Source of the DNA: Lachnospiraceae bacterium
GTDB lineage: Bacteria; Bacillota; Clostridia; Lachnospirales; Lachnospiraceae
Assembly: GCA_910575475.1 (NCBI GenBank)
Contig: CAJTGD010000044.1
Location: 1-45,502, forward strand
Length of the DNA: 45,502 bases
Direction: 5' to 3'
The position numbers and the translations under genes are program-made. The notes beneath the pieces were generated by a model. That model worked only from the letters and a program-made list of their open reading frames with translations, was not told the DNA's origin and ran no database searches. Shown here piece after piece: positions 34,648-42,774 of this stretch (position 1 is the stretch's first letter; each line of letters begins with the position of its first letter).

Positions 34648-35571
34648 CTACAGCCCATTCGCCTCCAGATTCTTCTTATAAGCTTCCAGCTCCGTATAGA
34701 TCGCTTCTTTGAGCGGATTCCGCTTCGTCCGCCGGATGATCCGCACTTCGTACACCAGCACCCCGATGTTGAACGCAAGCGCCGCTACGCTTAGCAGCAG
34801 CTTGGGCAGGTCGGACTGGGTGGAGGTGATGGCAAAATACTCCTCCGCCGCAGAATAATCCACTGTCAGGGAAAACATGGCCCACAGCGCCAATGTCTGC
34901 GCCCTGTGCTGCAGCCACGCCCCCCGCCGGATCAAAAACTCCGCCGCCGTGCAGGAGACCAGAAGCAAAAATCCTGCATAGAAGGAACGGTTGGAAATGC
35001 AGTTGTAGCAGTAGGACAGATTCCAGAGGTCATAGGCAATGATCCAGAACCAGAGCTGGTCCGCCCACACCATATCCTGGGATTTTGTCTTTCCGATCTG
35101 AATGCCCAGCCATCCCGTGATGGTGATGATATTCAGGATGCCCGCAATGGCATTGATCACATTCCAGGGGCCGCCGATCATCTGCAGCCCTGCCTCGATC
35201 TGCCCGGTCTTGGGCAGACATTCCAGATCCGCGTACACCGCCTCCAGAATATTGACTGCCAGGATCAATGCCGGGTAGGTCAGCATGAATTTATTTTTCT
35301 GCAGCTTCGGGATATACCGCAGCAGCATGAATCCGATCACGCCGGCCAGCGCGGAATAGGTCTTGACCCAGGCGAACCAGGTGCCGCCCACATTTCCTCC
35401 CGCGGTCTTGGGCCAGATAAAAAAGGTGGCGATGACCGGGATGATGACATACATCCCGATCCCTGCCCATTTAAAACGCCGGGTCACCTCATTCAGCCCG
35501 ATCAGAGCCGCAGTCAGCCCGAGAAATACCAACACACTTGTAAATGTATAACCTGTAAAAAAGAACATCAA
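34648..35571 (-). CDS. Polytopic membrane protein (DUF5692-like)
   Basis: This 307-residue integral membrane protein has about eight hydrophobic segments (first near residues 5-25, last near 250-275) and a basic C-terminal tail (RIIRRTKRNPLKEAIYTELE). Notable conserved-looking stretches are ILAVNILEAVYADLECLP, GGPWNVINAIAGILNI and IIAYDLWNLSYCYNC. I associate it with the DUF5692 family, of unknown function. It is the last gene of the operon after the ferredoxin reductase. It is distantly similar to the first gene of the same operon (38458-39318), which suggests an old duplication and a paired membrane role, such as a quinone- or lipid-facing partner for the two oxidoreductases. That role is inferred. 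Confidence 0.7.
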   Translation of the reverse strand: MMFFFTGYTFTSVLVFLGLTAALIGLNEVTRRFKWAGIGMYVIIPVIATFFIWPKTAGGNVGGTWFAWVKTYSALAGVIGFMLLRYIPKLQKNKFMLTYPALILAVNILEAVYADLECLPKTGQIEAGLQMIGGPWNVINAIAGILNIITITGWLGIQIGKTKSQDMVWADQLWFWIIAYDLWNLSYCYNCISNRSFYAGFLLLVSCTAAEFLIRRGAWLQHRAQTLALWAMFSLTVDYSAAEEYFAITSTQSDLPKLLLSVAALAFNIGVLVYEVRIIRRTKRNPLKEAIYTELEAYKKNLEANGL

Positions 35572-35653
35572 AAGCCCCCCTTTATTCTAAGTCCTCTCAT
35601 AGCCCCCCGCAATCCCGTTTTAGCTGAATCCGCGCCGGGCTATCGCGGCATTT

Positions 35654-36820
35654 TCAGAACCGCAGCTCCAGATCACTGATGGGATATGCCTTGCAGGAAT
35701 GGATATATCCGAACAGCTCATCCGCATACCGCAGCAGCGCCCCCTGGGCGGTAAATACCTTCCCGGATACGAGCTGCACCCGGCACAGGCTGCATTCGCC
35801 GGAACGGCAGCATACATTGACCCGAAGGCCGCCGCGCTCCAGGGCAGTGAGCACGCTTTCCCCACTTTTCGCTTGGATGGTCTGATCTCCGACCTTGATC
35901 TGAAACCGTTCCTCTCCCGTCATTCCTTCCGGCCAGCCCGGTTCATTCCAGATATCCCGTCTTGTCCCGAATACCTCCCTGCGGATCGAACGTCCCGGGA
36001 TCTGCAGCTCATCCAGCGCCTTACGGCAGAATTCCATCATCACCGCAGGACCGCACATATAATAGGTACAATCCAGAATCTCCGGCACATGCGCCCGGAT
36101 CCGCTCCGCGTCGATGAAGCCGTGCTCCATTCCTTCCTTCTCCTCATCCGACAGGATCAGCGTATAATGAAAATTCGGATGCCCTTCGGCAAATGCGGCC
36201 AGCTCCCTGTGGTACATGGCCAGCTCCTCTGTGCGGCTCCCGTACAGCAGCGTCATATCCCGGTCCTCCCCGCTCTCCAACGCAGTCCGGATCATGCTGA
36301 CAAAGGGCGTGATCCCGCTCCCGCCGCCCAAAAATACGGACCGCTTGGAATGAAAGACCGGATGATACCGAAACACCCCTGCCGGACCGTTTGCTTCCAG
36401 CCGGTCCCCGACCTTTAGCTGCTGCAGAAGATAGCCGGATACAAATCCGCCCTCCACCGCTGCCACGGTGATCTCATAATAGGCCCGCTGCTTTGCCGAG
36501 GAGGACAGGCTGTAGGGCCTGGAAGTGCGCACCCCGTCGATCTCGCAGAATACGTTGATATACTGCCCTGCCTCAAAGGGCGGCAGATATCCGGTGTCTG
36601 ATACCAGCCGGATCCGCTTCGCGATGGGGCTGACCGGTTCGATCTCGCTGACCGTCAGGTGCAGGACAGAAGGATGGTACTGGTCCACCTTCCTCTGGAC
36701 CGTCCCCCGCTCCAGAGAGATATCCTTTCCCGTCTTTTTCGCCATTTCCAGTTCCTTCAAGGTTTCCGGGCCGTTCTGCATGGTACTGATGATCATCTCT
36801 TTGATTGGTTTTCCACTCAT
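35654..36820 (-). CDS. FAD/NAD(P)H ferredoxin reductase with C-terminal 2Fe-2S domain
   Basis: This 388-residue electron-transfer flavoprotein starts with a roughly 45-residue N-terminal extension. The FAD domain shows RTSRPYSLSSSA (the RxYSL FAD motif). The NAD(P)H domain carries FLGGGSGITPFVSMIRTAL near residue 165 and YYMCGPAVMMEFC. A plant-type 2Fe-2S ferredoxin domain ends the protein, with Cys ligands in CCRSGECSLC and a last Cys in IHSCKAYP. The order FAD-NAD-Fe-S is that of oxygenase reductases such as those feeding hydroxylases. The start lies one base after the stop of the upstream flavoprotein, with AAAGGAGGG overlapping it, so the two are tightly coupled and probably form an electron chain. 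Confidence 0.92.
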   Translation of the reverse strand: MSGKPIKEMIISTMQNGPETLKELEMAKKTGKDISLERGTVQRKVDQYHPSVLHLTVSEIEPVSPIAKRIRLVSDTGYLPPFEAGQYINVFCEIDGVRTSRPYSLSSSAKQRAYYEITVAAVEGGFVSGYLLQQLKVGDRLEANGPAGVFRYHPVFHSKRSVFLGGGSGITPFVSMIRTALESGEDRDMTLLYGSRTEELAMYHRELAAFAEGHPNFHYTLILSDEEKEGMEHGFIDAERIRAHVPEILDCTYYMCGPAVMMEFCRKALDELQIPGRSIRREVFGTRRDIWNEPGWPEGMTGEERFQIKVGDQTIQAKSGESVLTALERGGLRVNVCCRSGECSLCRVQLVSGKVFTAQGALLRYADELFGYIHSCKAYPISDLELRF

Positions 36821-36821
36821 C

Positions 36822-38354
36822 CTATCTGCCCTCCTTTAAAATAGACTGCGCGATCTTGTCCCCATATGCATAATTGGGGCCGAAGCCGCATGTATTGACC
36901 CAGCCGCCGGAAAAGGTCAGTCCGGGGATAAATTCATCCTGCGGGAAGAAGAATACACTGGATTTCAGATCCTGCTCATAGCCGTAGATCGCCCCGCCCG
37001 GATGGCCCAGATACCGCATATGGGTCAGCGGCGTGGCTACTTCCATTTCCTCGATGTGTCCCCGCAGCCCCGGGAAACGGGTCTCCAGACGTCTGACAAT
37101 CTCATCCGCCGCCGCATACTTCGTCCGGTGGTACTCCTCGGGCGAGAGCTTTTCCCATGCTTCGCCGTATTTCAGAGTGCCCGCGGTGATAATGGACGTC
37201 CCCGGCGGCGAGACGCAGGGGTCGTCAATGGTATAGCAGGTAGCTACAATCGGGTCTGTCTTTGTATCGGTAAAATACGCATTCTTAAAGTCCTTGTTGG
37301 CATCCAGGCTGTCATAGATCAGATTGAAGGAATCGGTAAATCCAATCTCCTCCGGCGGACAGTCCAGGCCGATGAAGCAGGTCAGCGCGGAAATCCCTGT
37401 AGTATAGCTCTTAAAGTACTGCCGGCAGGCCTCCGGCACCTCCTCATCCTTCAGAAGCCCTGCATAGGTCACGGTGGGAGATACATTGGAAATAATCTTG
37501 CGGGCATGGTATTGATTGCCGTTTTCATCCTCCACGCCCACAGCCCGGCCATTTTTCATCAGGATCCGCTTCACGCCGCAGTTCAGGAACACGTCGCTCC
37601 CATGTCTGCGGATGGTATCCATCAGCGCCTGGCTCATGACCTGGCTGCCTCCCCGTACATAGTAGGGCATGTCTACCGTGTACAGATACATGCATCTGGC
37701 CAGGATGGAGAAGGGGAACCGCTCCGGCGGCATTCCCATAAAGCACCAGTAAGCCGACAGGCAGAGCTGCAGTTCCCTGCTTTTGAAAAATTCATCCAGC
37801 ACGTCCTGGGTGCTCCGGACGCCGTACTTTGCCAGTACCTTGTAGATCTTCGGAAATCCCGTCTTAGTGATAAACTTCTTCAGCTCCGAGGGATTTGCCG
37901 GGCTTGCGGCGCTCTTTGCTAGGAAATCCGCAATTTCCTCGTTGAATTTCCAGACCATGTGGAAATAATGCCGGATGGCCTCCGCCTCCTCCGGAAATTC
38001 CCTGCATAGCAGATGGCAGGCCTTCTTCTTATCCGCCGGAAGCGCCACTCCCCGGCCTCCCGGCAGGTTGATCTTGTATAAGGTTTCGATGGGGATCCAC
38101 TCAATGGCATCCTCGATCCCCCATTTGCGGAACAGCTGCCTGGTCGGGCCAGGCTTGTCCTTCGTGTTCATCCCGTTGAGCTGGTGCAGCGCCACTTCAA
38201 ATTCGAACCGCCCCCTGCAAAATGAAGTGCCGCAGCCCCCGGGAATATTGTGCTTCTCAAATACCGCTGTCTTTTTGTGATTCACCGCCAGGGTCGCCGC
38301 GCTCGCCAGCCCCCCGTTCCCCGCGCCGATCACGATCACATCATAATTCGCCAT
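36822..38354 (-). CDS. Phytoene-desaturase/retinol-saturase-like FAD oxidoreductase
   Basis: This is a 510-residue flavoprotein of the CrtI/RetSat type. The N-terminal dinucleotide motif is VIVIGAGNGGLASAATLAVN, followed by VFEKHNIPGGCGTSFCRGRF, the second FAD-contact block. The C-terminus has the family's last FAD motif in a form near GLTFSGGWVNTCGFGPNYAY. Such enzymes add or remove hydrogens at C=C bonds of polyenes, fatty acids or related lipids. The substrate here is unknown, and no phytoene synthase is nearby, so carotenoid synthesis is unlikely. ATG 38354 has AAAGGA about nine bases upstream; the longer frame to 38471 has no family match. It is in operon with the ferredoxin reductase. 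Confidence 0.88.
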   Translation of the reverse strand: MANYDVIVIGAGNGGLASAATLAVNHKKTAVFEKHNIPGGCGTSFCRGRFEFEVALHQLNGMNTKDKPGPTRQLFRKWGIEDAIEWIPIETLYKINLPGGRGVALPADKKKACHLLCREFPEEAEAIRHYFHMVWKFNEEIADFLAKSAASPANPSELKKFITKTGFPKIYKVLAKYGVRSTQDVLDEFFKSRELQLCLSAYWCFMGMPPERFPFSILARCMYLYTVDMPYYVRGGSQVMSQALMDTIRRHGSDVFLNCGVKRILMKNGRAVGVEDENGNQYHARKIISNVSPTVTYAGLLKDEEVPEACRQYFKSYTTGISALTCFIGLDCPPEEIGFTDSFNLIYDSLDANKDFKNAYFTDTKTDPIVATCYTIDDPCVSPPGTSIITAGTLKYGEAWEKLSPEEYHRTKYAAADEIVRRLETRFPGLRGHIEEMEVATPLTHMRYLGHPGGAIYGYEQDLKSSVFFFPQDEFIPGLTFSGGWVNTCGFGPNYAYGDKIAQSILKEGR

Positions 38355-38378
38355 ATATTTTTTCCTTTCTTGTATATG

Positions 38379-38452
38379 TAACCAATTTGCATAGCAAATT
38401 GATTGCCTGCTCGTGCGCCATCGCGCAGCGATTCTCATGCGCACGATTCCTA
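38379..38452. repeat. REP-like palindromic repeat, copy B
   Basis: ACCAATTTGC..GCAAATTGATTGCCTGCT is followed by a stem TCGTGCGC..GCGCACGA and CCTATTTTATCAAATGAT. It matches the block order of the copy at 33963. It lies inside the redox operon, between its first two genes, and could fold in the mRNA. Confidence 0.55.
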
Positions 38453-38457
38453 TTTTA

Positions 38458-39318
38458 TCAAATGATTCCAAAATAGATTCCCACCGGAACCGCGATCAAT
38501 ACCAGATTCAGGATCATCAATACGATCTGCACCGGCGGAGCCTTTACCTTTTCGATAAATGCCGCCAGCTTTTCATTTTCCAGTTTCTTTTCAATATCGT
38601 CCTTGCAGTAGATCTGGAACACCCCGCCGCAGGTCAGGCTGTTGGCGCGGAATACCAGCCAGTAGCCGGGATTCATCGTCAGCAGGATACTGATGATCGG
38701 GGATGACAGGATCCCGATATGCAGATATCCGATGGACGGGCTGAACTCCCCGATCACAAACAGCCAGTTCCAGATCGTATAAGCGACCAGCCAGCAGACC
38801 GTGCCGATGACCACCACCTGATCGGACACGAACAGCGCATCCGTGCGCGGGCCTGCATTGGCCGTGTAGATCCCGGTAAACGGGCCTGCCGCCTCGGGGA
38901 ACCATTTTCCGGCAAGGGTCAGCACGGAAAGGCTCAGTACCAGTCCGGTGACAAAATTGTAGGGCTGGTGGTTTTTCAGCAGATCCGTCAGCGTCGCTTC
39001 CATGCAGTTGATCACGAGGAAAACCAGCACGATCTTGACAAACAGCTCCCCGCTCATGATCCCGAAGATCGGAAGCAGGATCAGCGCCCGCATCAGCACC
39101 AGCGTGGACAGCTTCAACTTCTCAAACATGACCATTTTCAATTTCAGCAGCACCAGCACCGGCAGCAATACATTGACGATCACGTTGACCCAGAGCGGAA
39201 AATAAGACGCCAGCATCGATACGATGCAGATCAAAGCCGTCCAGATCAGGAAGGTCGGAAGCTGCCCGATCCTGTCAAAAAAACTCCAGAATGCATTTCT
39301 TTTTGTGTTACTCATCAT
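38458..39318 (-). CDS. Polytopic membrane protein of unknown function (first gene of redox operon)
   Basis: This roughly 286-residue membrane protein has a cytoplasmic N-terminus (MMSNTKRNAFWSFFDRIGQL) and about eight hydrophobic segments. It shares spaced similarity with the last gene of the operon: VINCMEATLTDLL against VNILEAVYADLE, VAYTIWNWLFV against IAYDLWNLSYC, and WLVFRANSLT against WLQHRAQTLA. The two are probably ancient paralogues. AAAGGA precedes the ATG pair at 39318-39313. A GntR operator lies 26 bases upstream within the promoter region. No catalytic motif is recognised. Confidence 0.72.
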   Translation of the reverse strand: MMSNTKRNAFWSFFDRIGQLPTFLIWTALICIVSMLASYFPLWVNVIVNVLLPVLVLLKLKMVMFEKLKLSTLVLMRALILLPIFGIMSGELFVKIVLVFLVINCMEATLTDLLKNHQPYNFVTGLVLSLSVLTLAGKWFPEAAGPFTGIYTANAGPRTDALFVSDQVVVIGTVCWLVAYTIWNWLFVIGEFSPSIGYLHIGILSSPIISILLTMNPGYWLVFRANSLTCGGVFQIYCKDDIEKKLENEKLAAFIEKVKAPPVQIVLMILNLVLIAVPVGIYFGII

Positions 39319-39343
39319 CACCCCATCCTTTCTCTCTTGTGTT

Positions 39344-39397
39344 TGGTCTGACCACAACTCTTTTGATTACTATAACATCAAAATCAGGAAATAGCAA
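39344..39397 (-). promoter_or_regulatory. Promoter and GntR operator of the redox operon
   Basis: On the minus strand TTGCTA (39397-39392), 17 bases and TATAGT (39374-39369). The perfect dyad TGGTCTGACCA (39344-39354) lies just downstream of the expected start, where a repressor would block elongation. Confidence 0.8.
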
Positions 39398-39450
39398 CCA
39401 GAATTTTATGGATATATAACACAAAAATTTTATGAGGATTATTTCTTTTG

Positions 39451-39499
39451 TTGAAATTATACAAATATCGTGGTAATATACAGAAAGATGGTCTGACCA
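39451..39499 (+). promoter_or_regulatory. Promoter and second GntR operator, regulator side
   Basis: TTGAAA (39451-39456), 17 bases and TAATAT (39474-39479), followed by a second identical TGGTCTGACCA at 39489-39499, again at the start site. This implies autoregulation of the gntR-type gene. Confidence 0.8.
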
Positions 39500-39611
39500 A
39501 ATATGATATGATTGCTTTTATAAAGATGCGGGACAGATACGATACGCAGTACAGCGAATACCAAATAGCCGGATCCTTACAGGATCAAAAAAATCAGCAG
39601 GAGGTATATTC

Positions 39612-40358
39612 ATGCCGTTTCAGAAGATTGTCATGCCGACGATGAAAGAATTGTTTGTACGCCAGATGGAGTCCATGATCCTGTCCGGAGAGCTTGCCGC
39701 CGGAGAGCAGCTTCCCAATGAGCGGGACCTGGCCGCCCAGATGAACATCAGCAGGACGGTGGTCAATTCGGGGATCCAGGAGCTTGCGAAGAACGGGTTT
39801 GTATGCATTGTTCCAAGAAAGGGAACCTTTGTCAATGATTTTCTGCGGCAGGGGAATCTGGGAACTCTGACTTCCATCTTCCACCACAGCGGCGGACAGT
39901 TTGATATGTCCATGCTGACCGCGTTGATGGAATACCGTTCCATCAATGAGCAGAAGTGCGCCCGGCTGGCGGCGGAACGCCATACGGCGGAAGATCTGAA
40001 GCGGATGTTTGAGCTGCTGGAGCAGATGGAAGCCTGCCGTGACCCGGAGGAATGCGCGGAGATCAGCACCCGGTTCCATCATGCCATTTTCCTCGCCACA
40101 CAGAATCTGATCTATCCCCTGATGTACAATTCCTTTGAGGAAATGAGTATGGCAGTGACGCGGATCCTCTTCCGCCACCTCCCCCTTCCCCAGGTCTGCA
40201 CCGCCATGCGCAACGTTGCGGAGGCCATCGCGGCACGGGATACGGATCAGGCGGAAAAACTGATGGCGGAACATACGGTACGGTGCAGCCAGATCCTGAT
40301 GGAGCAGTATCCATTCGGACCGGTAGGAGCAGAACCGCTCAAACAGACAGAACAATGA
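39612..40358 (+). CDS. FadR-type GntR transcriptional regulator
   Basis: This 248-residue regulator has an N-terminal GntR winged helix (residues about 8-75: ELFVRQMESMILSGELAAGE, QLPNERDLAAQMNISRTVVN, ELAKNGFVCIVPRKGTFVND). A C-terminal all-helical FCD domain carries likely metal/ligand histidines in FHHAIFLATQN and the late HTVRCSQIL helix. FCD regulators typically bind organic or fatty acids. It is divergent from the redox operon and flanked by two TGGTNNNACCA operators, the consensus of this subfamily, so it almost certainly controls both itself and that operon. AGGAGG precedes the ATG at good distance. Confidence 0.93.
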   Translation: MPFQKIVMPTMKELFVRQMESMILSGELAAGEQLPNERDLAAQMNISRTVVNSGIQELAKNGFVCIVPRKGTFVNDFLRQGNLGTLTSIFHHSGGQFDMSMLTALMEYRSINEQKCARLAAERHTAEDLKRMFELLEQMEACRDPEECAEISTRFHHAIFLATQNLIYPLMYNSFEEMSMAVTRILFRHLPLPQVCTAMRNVAEAIAARDTDQAEKLMAEHTVRCSQILMEQYPFGPVGAEPLKQTEQ

Positions 40359-40362
40359 AAAA

Positions 40363-40395
40363 AGAACCAGGATCGATCCAACAGGTCCTGGTTCT
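40363..40395 (+). terminator. Terminator of the GntR gene
   Basis: AGAACCAGGA (40363-40372) pairs with TCCTGGTTCT (40386-40395). A T-rich stretch lies a little downstream. Confidence 0.75.
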
Positions 40396-40472
40396 GCTGT
40401 TATCTGTTTTTATATAGAAAACCAATCTGTAAAACCGCCGTTCCTTATACAATGCTGTTTTAATGCAGCGTC

Positions 40473-41441
40473 TCATGAACCGTGATGATGTCCATGAGCA
40501 TGGCGATGCCCGTTTCCATTGTACTCGTTTTCATCTTCGTTTTCCTTTTCGTTTTCCTGGCTGTCAGTGGTTTCGCTCTCCTGGCTATTCAGATTTTCTA
40601 TGTCCTGGCGCCCCTTGTTTTCCCCCGGCTGGCTGTCCGTTTGTCCCGTATCCCGGCTGTTCAGATTTTCCACATTCTGACCATCGGTGCTCTCGTTCTC
40701 CAGGCCGTTCCTGTCTCTGCACCTCTGGCAGTGTTCCCCGCCTGTATGATGGAAATCTGCCGAATCCGTTTCTTCCTCCTCTCCCTGATATACCCGGATC
40801 AGAGCCTGGATCTCGCCCATACACATTCCGCTGATCTCATCCAGGGTAATGGATGGGTCCAATTCCTGCAGTACCAGAAATGCTTCGTATTTTCCAAGGG
40901 ACACCCCGGCCTCACTGGCCGCCTGTCTGTCTGCCGCGGTTCCCCCATGGCAGCTGACATTCCCGCAGTGCTCCCCTGCACATTCCGCGGCGCGGCCCTG
41001 CATCCGGATGCTCCGCGCCTCATCCTCTGCCGCCACGGAAATGCTGACCTCGGCATTCTCCGCCAAATAACCGGACATCTCCCTGCTGGTGAGCAATTCG
41101 GTGAGCGCTTCATCATATTTCCTGTGCTTTAACTGCAGAGTTTCCGCTACGTGTTCTGCTTCCTGGTTATAGCAGATTACGGAAACCACCCGGTCCAGGC
41201 GGTTTACCTCCCATTCCATTGAAGGGTTGACATCGATGCTGATCGCCGCGACGGGAGTCATATAAACCCCATATCCTCCGATGCCCAGCAATACAAACAG
41301 CAGGCAGGCTGCCGCGGCAGCATACCGGACAAAGCCGGACTGTCTGCGGGCCGATGCGTGAAACAGATATGCTTTTGTCTTTTCCTTTAGTTCCCGGCCC
41401 GCAGAAACAGAATCAAATGCATCATAGATCTGGTTACTCAA
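40473..41441 (-). CDS. RsgI-like anti-sigma factor with His-rich tail
   Basis: This roughly 322-residue single-pass membrane protein has a cytoplasmic N-terminal part (sigma-binding), a transmembrane helix near residues 38-58 (YAAAAACLLFVLLGIGGYGV) and an extracytoplasmic domain opening AAISIDVNPSMEWEVNRLDR, the hallmark of RsgI/anti-sigma-I proteins. The outer part holds two diverged copies of an ENLNS..TDSQ block and ends in a His/Gly-rich tail GNGHRHAHGHHHGS that could bind metal. The frame is open to a TTG at 41456. A TTG at 41441, overlapping the sigma stop codon and preceded by GGAGGTGAGG, is the more likely start and implies coupling to the sigma gene. Confidence 0.8.
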   Translation of the reverse strand: MSNQIYDAFDSVSAGRELKEKTKAYLFHASARRQSGFVRYAAAAACLLFVLLGIGGYGVYMTPVAAISIDVNPSMEWEVNRLDRVVSVICYNQEAEHVAETLQLKHRKYDEALTELLTSREMSGYLAENAEVSISVAAEDEARSIRMQGRAAECAGEHCGNVSCHGGTAADRQAASEAGVSLGKYEAFLVLQELDPSITLDEISGMCMGEIQALIRVYQGEEEETDSADFHHTGGEHCQRCRDRNGLENESTDGQNVENLNSRDTGQTDSQPGENKGRQDIENLNSQESETTDSQENEKENEDENEYNGNGHRHAHGHHHGS

Positions 41442-41916
41442 ATTCCTCACCTCCAAGCTGCTCCTTTAACATCGCCTTGGCACGGGCAAGAAGCGTATAC
41501 ACCGTGTTCACATTTTTTCCAAGAAGCCTGCCGATCTCCACCGCCGAATACTGTTCATAAAAATAAAGGTAGATCACGGTCTTGTATTTTGCAGGAAGGG
41601 AAAGGACGGCTTCCAGGACATCGCTGTGGTCCTCCGGAACATCTGCAATGAGGTCCTCGATCTCATCAAGAGGGACCGTATGGCTCCTGAAAAAGCTCTT
41701 CATAAAGTCCTTGCAGGCATTGAGCGTCACACGGATCAGCCATGCCTTCTCATGCTCCTCATTTTCAAACGCACCTGAATAAAGGACATACTTCAGAAAC
41801 ACGGTCTGAAATATGTCCTCTGTGTCAGAATTGCTTTTTAAATGCAGCATACAAATCCTGCGCACTGTATCTGCATACAGTTCAATTGCCCTCGCAGCCT
41901 CCTGTTCACTTCGCAT
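41434..41916 (-). CDS. ECF-type RNA polymerase sigma factor
   Basis: This 160-residue sigma-70 family factor contains region 2 (LYADTVRRICMLHLKSNSDT, then EDIFQTVFLKYV for -10 binding). Region 4 shows LSLPAKYKTVIYLYFYEQYS followed by the helix-turn-helix EIGRLLGKNVNTVYTLLARA for -35 recognition. There is no region 1 or 3. ATG 41916 has GAGGGAG five bases upstream; the longer frame to 42141 overlaps the secreted-protein gene out of frame and lacks sigma homology. The RsgI-like anti-sigma factor follows with overlapping codons, so the pair is a classic signal-transducing sigma/anti-sigma module. Confidence 0.92.
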   Translation of the reverse strand: MRSEQEAARAIELYADTVRRICMLHLKSNSDTEDIFQTVFLKYVLYSGAFENEEHEKAWLIRVTLNACKDFMKSFFRSHTVPLDEIEDLIADVPEDHSDVLEAVLSLPAKYKTVIYLYFYEQYSAVEIGRLLGKNVNTVYTLLARAKAMLKEQLGGEEFE

Positions 41917-42056
41917 AGCAACTCCCTCATCCGCCGGCAGTAATAAGATGTCCGCGGCATCCCCGGAGGGATCCGACGCGGCAGCACCCTCTGCACCCTG
42001 CAGCCGGCGCGTCCGCTGTCTATGGCTCCGCGGTTCTTGCAGTCCTGTACTGCCGA

Positions 42057-42743
42057 TCAATAGCACCCGTGCCCATGGTGTCCGCCGCCGTGATGTCCGC
42101 CGCCGTAGCCGCCCTGGTAGCCATTGCCGCCCTGATAGCAATTACCGCCTGAATAATCATAGTTCGTCCCTGCATTGTTATATGTGTTGCCCACATAGCA
42201 ATAGCTGTTCGGACAATCCGAATAACCGCACATATTGTCGTAACACAGCGGATGTCCGTACGGGCAGACCGGCTGATATACGGGCTGTGTATCCACTGCC
42301 GGCTCTGTAGGAGCCACATAGGTCTCGGCCGGCGCCGCTGTCTGTACAGTACTCTGGGCTGCAGCTGCTGCCGCTTCCTCTGCCTGTCTCTGAGCTTCCG
42401 CCGCCGCTGCCGCTGCTGCTGCTTCCTCCTCAGCCTTCTTCTGAGCCGCTTCCTCTTCCGCTTTTTTCTTCGCCGCCGCTTCCTCCTCGGCTTTCTTTTT
42501 CGCTGCGGCTTCCTCTTCCGCCTTTTTCTCTTCCTCCGCAGCTTCCGCCGCCTCGGTCTTCCTCTGTATGGATGCCAGCTCGGCCTTTAGCTCTGCCACT
42601 TCCTTTTCCGCTTTTGCCTTTTCCACGGCTTCCGTCTCCGCCGCCCTCTGCGCCTCGCCTGACGCAGATGCATATACCGTCACGCCGCCGATCACAAGGG
42701 CAGCCGCAATTACAAAGGAAACAATTGACTTTTTCATTTTCAC
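42057..42743 (-). CDS. Secreted coiled-coil protein with Gly/His/Cys-rich C-terminus
   Basis: This 228-residue exported protein has an N-terminal signal (MKMKKSIVSFVIAAALVIGG then VTVYASA). A long Ala/Glu/Lys-rich region, similar in style to TolA, runs over residues about 30-128 and is almost surely helical. A linker with Thr/Pro/Val follows, then a C-terminal segment with at least five Cys and many Gly/His residues (CPYGHPLCYDNMCGYSDCPN near residues 163-182, ending GGGHHGGGHHGHGCY). The Cys spacing and His cluster suggest metal binding or disulfide cross-linking outside the cell. It is the first gene upstream of the sigma/anti-sigma pair, under a good promoter. The anti-sigma factor ends in a similar His-rich tail. 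Confidence 0.72.
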   Translation of the reverse strand: MKMKKSIVSFVIAAALVIGGVTVYASASGEAQRAAETEAVEKAKAEKEVAELKAELASIQRKTEAAEAAEEEKKAEEEAAAKKKAEEEAAAKKKAEEEAAQKKAEEEAAAAAAAAEAQRQAEEAAAAAAQSTVQTAAPAETYVAPTEPAVDTQPVYQPVCPYGHPLCYDNMCGYSDCPNSYCYVGNTYNNAGTNYDYSGGNCYQGGNGYQGGYGGGHHGGGHHGHGCY

Positions 42744-42774
42744 ATACCTCCATTACTTTTCAAACAGAAACCCC

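Noticed and set aside
34906..35679. 257-codon plus-strand open frame
   Set aside because: It is antisense to the membrane protein gene, with no start signal and a composition unlike real proteins.
37002..37922. 306-codon plus-strand open frame
   Set aside because: It is antisense to the well-supported flavoprotein and shows no recognisable protein features.
36822..38354. Carotenoid biosynthesis locus
   Set aside because: The flavoprotein is CrtI-like, but no phytoene synthase, prenyl transferase or cyclase gene is present. The family also includes saturases and isomerases.
41917..42141. N-terminal extension of the sigma factor
   Set aside because: It is Arg/Gly-rich without sigma homology, and it partly overlaps the secreted-protein gene out of frame. 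ATG 41916 has its own ribosome site.
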